A stretch of 64,000 nucleotides of DNA from SIG307 sp964545045. Lineage in GTDB: Bacteria > Bacillota > Clostridia > Lachnospirales > Lachnospiraceae. The DNA lies in NCBI GenBank assembly GCA_964545045.1, contig CAZJEN010000003.1, positions 95,602 through 159,601 of the forward strand. The letters are read 5' to 3'. Positions 63,464 through 64,000 of this stretch are shown piece by piece. The notes below the pieces were generated by a model, which did no database searches, was not told where the DNA came from, and saw only the letters and a list, made by a program, of their open reading frames with translations. The translations under genes and the position numbers were made by a program. Position 1 is the first letter of the stretch, and each line of letters opens with the position of its first letter.

Positions 63464-63491
63464 GGCACCGTTTTGGCACCGTTTTAGTACC
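63464..63491 (+). repeat. Integrase arm-type repeats, right end
   Basis: GGCACCG at 63464 and 63475, and a degenerate AGTACC at 63486, follow an 11-base period. The same repeat, orientation and period occur at 54729 and 54740 inside the left end. Confidence 0.6.
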
Positions 63492-63523
63492 ATTCACCTA
63501 TTTTCTATCTTATTTGTTGATGT

Positions 63524-63556
63524 AAAAAGGCTCCCAGGAAAAATCCTGGAAGCCTT
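63524..63556 (-). terminator. Element-supplied terminator of tuf
   Basis: GGCTTCCAGGA and TCCTGGGAGCC form an 11-bp stem (one wobble) with a T-run on the minus strand, 35 bases after the present tuf stop. It replaces the native terminator left at 54495-54533. Confidence 0.8.
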
Positions 63557-63590
63557 GAATTTACTGGATTTGTAGAACTATCACTAAGGA

Positions 63591-64000
63591 TTACTCAATG
63601 ATAGTAGCAACTCTACCGGAACCTACGGTTCTACCACCCTCACGGATAGCGAAGGTAAGACCCTGCTCCATAGCGATCGGGTGAATGAGCTCGATGGTCA
63701 TCTCGATGTTATCGCCCGGCATACACATCTCAACGCCGTCCGGAAGATTTACAACACCGGTAACGTCGGTGGTTCTGAAGTAGAACTGCGGTCTGTAGTT
63801 ACCGAAGAACGGAGTATGACGTCCGCCTTCTTCCTTGGTCAATACGTATACCTGAGCGGTAAACTTCTTATGACAGGTAACAGTACCCGGCTTACAAAGA
63901 ACCTGACCTCTAACGATATCGGTTCTCTGAACACCACGAAGAAGTGCACCGATGTTATCACCAGCCTGAGCCTCATCAAGGAGCTTACGGAACATCTCGA
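63591..64000 (-). CDS. tuf: Elongation factor Tu, C-terminal part
   Basis: The frame runs in from the right window edge and ends with TAA at 63591; about 136 residues are visible, covering domains 2 and 3 of EF-Tu (FRKLLDEAQAGDNIGALLRGV, FYFRTTDVTGVV, MPGDNIEMTIEL, QGLTFAIREGGRTVGSGRV). EF-Tu brings aminoacyl-tRNA to the ribosome. The last codons, downstream of the 29-bp core at 63616-63644, come from the mobile element and use AGA, GCT and ACT where the native end at 54571 uses CGT, GCA and ACC. The protein sequence is unchanged. Confidence 0.97.
   Translation of the reverse strand, partial: EMFRKLLDEAQAGDNIGALLRGVQRTDIVRGQVLCKPGTVTCHKKFTAQVYVLTKEEGGRHTPFFGNYRPQFYFRTTDVTGVVNLPDGVEMCMPGDNIEMTIELIHPIAMEQGLTFAIREGGRTVGSGRVATIIE
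63616..63644. repeat. Right attachment core (29-bp direct repeat)
   Basis: Identical to 54596-54624. It lies within the tuf coding sequence, 23 bases from its stop codon. Upstream of it (63645 on) is native tuf; downstream is element DNA. Confidence 0.93.

Larger units (their letters stand above)
54596..63644. mobile_element. 9,020-bp mobilizable element integrated in tuf
   Basis: The distance between the two 29-bp repeats is 9,020 bases. Inside are a tyrosine integrase and excisionase-like gene, a divergent XRE regulator, a MobA/MobL relaxase with a candidate oriT, a replication-initiator-like HTH gene, and a toxin-immunity pair. There is no coupling protein or mating-pore gene, so it should move only with help from a conjugative element in the same cell (an IME). 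Because the integrase targets the 3' end of tuf and brings its own synonymous end with a terminator, the host keeps a full EF-Tu. The cargo appears more AT-rich than the flanking genes. Confidence 0.9.

Noticed and set aside
1..64000. CRISPR arrays, tRNA or rRNA genes
   Set aside because: No regularly spaced repeat with unique spacers, no cloverleaf and no rRNA-like sequence was recognised on either strand.

Overview
The window looks like chromosome of a Gram-positive, gut-type clostridium, most likely a member of the Lachnospiraceae. Supporting signs are strong AGGAGG ribosome binding sites, a tyrosyl T-box leader, LicD-type surface glycan genes, many carbohydrate-active enzymes each with its own AraC-type regulator, a GPH sugar symporter, and a Cys/Gly-rich coat-like protein. 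No tRNA, rRNA or CRISPR array was seen.

Layout. 1-402: start of a PocR-domain sensor, cut by the window edge. 620-6872, all minus strand: a LytTR regulator and GHKL kinase, an untracked 16-residue amphipathic peptide gene with its own promoter, a secreted Cys-rich protein, a membrane-anchored His-tailed protein and a MacB/FtsX-type ABC transporter whose permease holds a perfect 195-bp in-frame duplication. 6993-12875: Nudix hydrolase, LysR with a divergent YeiH-family permease, tyrS with its T-box, and an S1C protease with a collagen-like linker. 12935-28905: glycan use (GH127-type beta-L-arabinofuranosidase, hybrid kinase, GH13, GH26 mannanase, cellobiose/mannobiose epimerase, GH10 xylanase) headed by a LacI-sensor/GGDEF fusion. 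29073-33785: flavin reductase, UDP-sugar pyrophosphorylase and two LicD proteins. 33961-41422: coat-like protein, polar amino-acid ABC importer, lipoprotein, a MerR-methyltransferase fusion with a 19-bp-spacer promoter, Nudix and acetyltransferase. 41569-50129: GPH symporter, GH2, AraC regulators and glycogen phosphorylase. 50126-54346: a Pho-type two-component system with a Na/Pi symporter.

54596-63644 is a 9,020-bp mobilizable element inserted in the 3' end of tuf. A 29-bp direct repeat bounds it, the displaced last 18 codons of tuf lie at 54571-54624, and the element supplies a synonymous replacement end plus terminator at 63524-63615. It carries a tyrosine integrase, an excisionase-like HTH protein, an XRE regulator, a MobA/MobL relaxase, a candidate oriT and a replication-initiator-like HTH protein. 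It has no coupling protein or type IV secretion genes.

The most exciting system is the cargo of this element. A 1157-residue secreted protein has two CBM2-like modules, thrombospondin type 3 (calcium) repeats, a VWA domain, a hydrophobic segment and a C-terminal PD-(D/E)xK-type nuclease toxin domain. The gene after it probably encodes the immunity protein. The toxin mRNA leader looks like a c-di-GMP-I (GEMM) riboswitch whose 3' P1 strand is also the 5' arm of a rho-independent terminator, which predicts activation by c-di-GMP. A mobile, second-messenger-controlled antagonism system aimed at neighbours on plant polysaccharide is therefore plausible. This is an inference from sequence and was not tested here.
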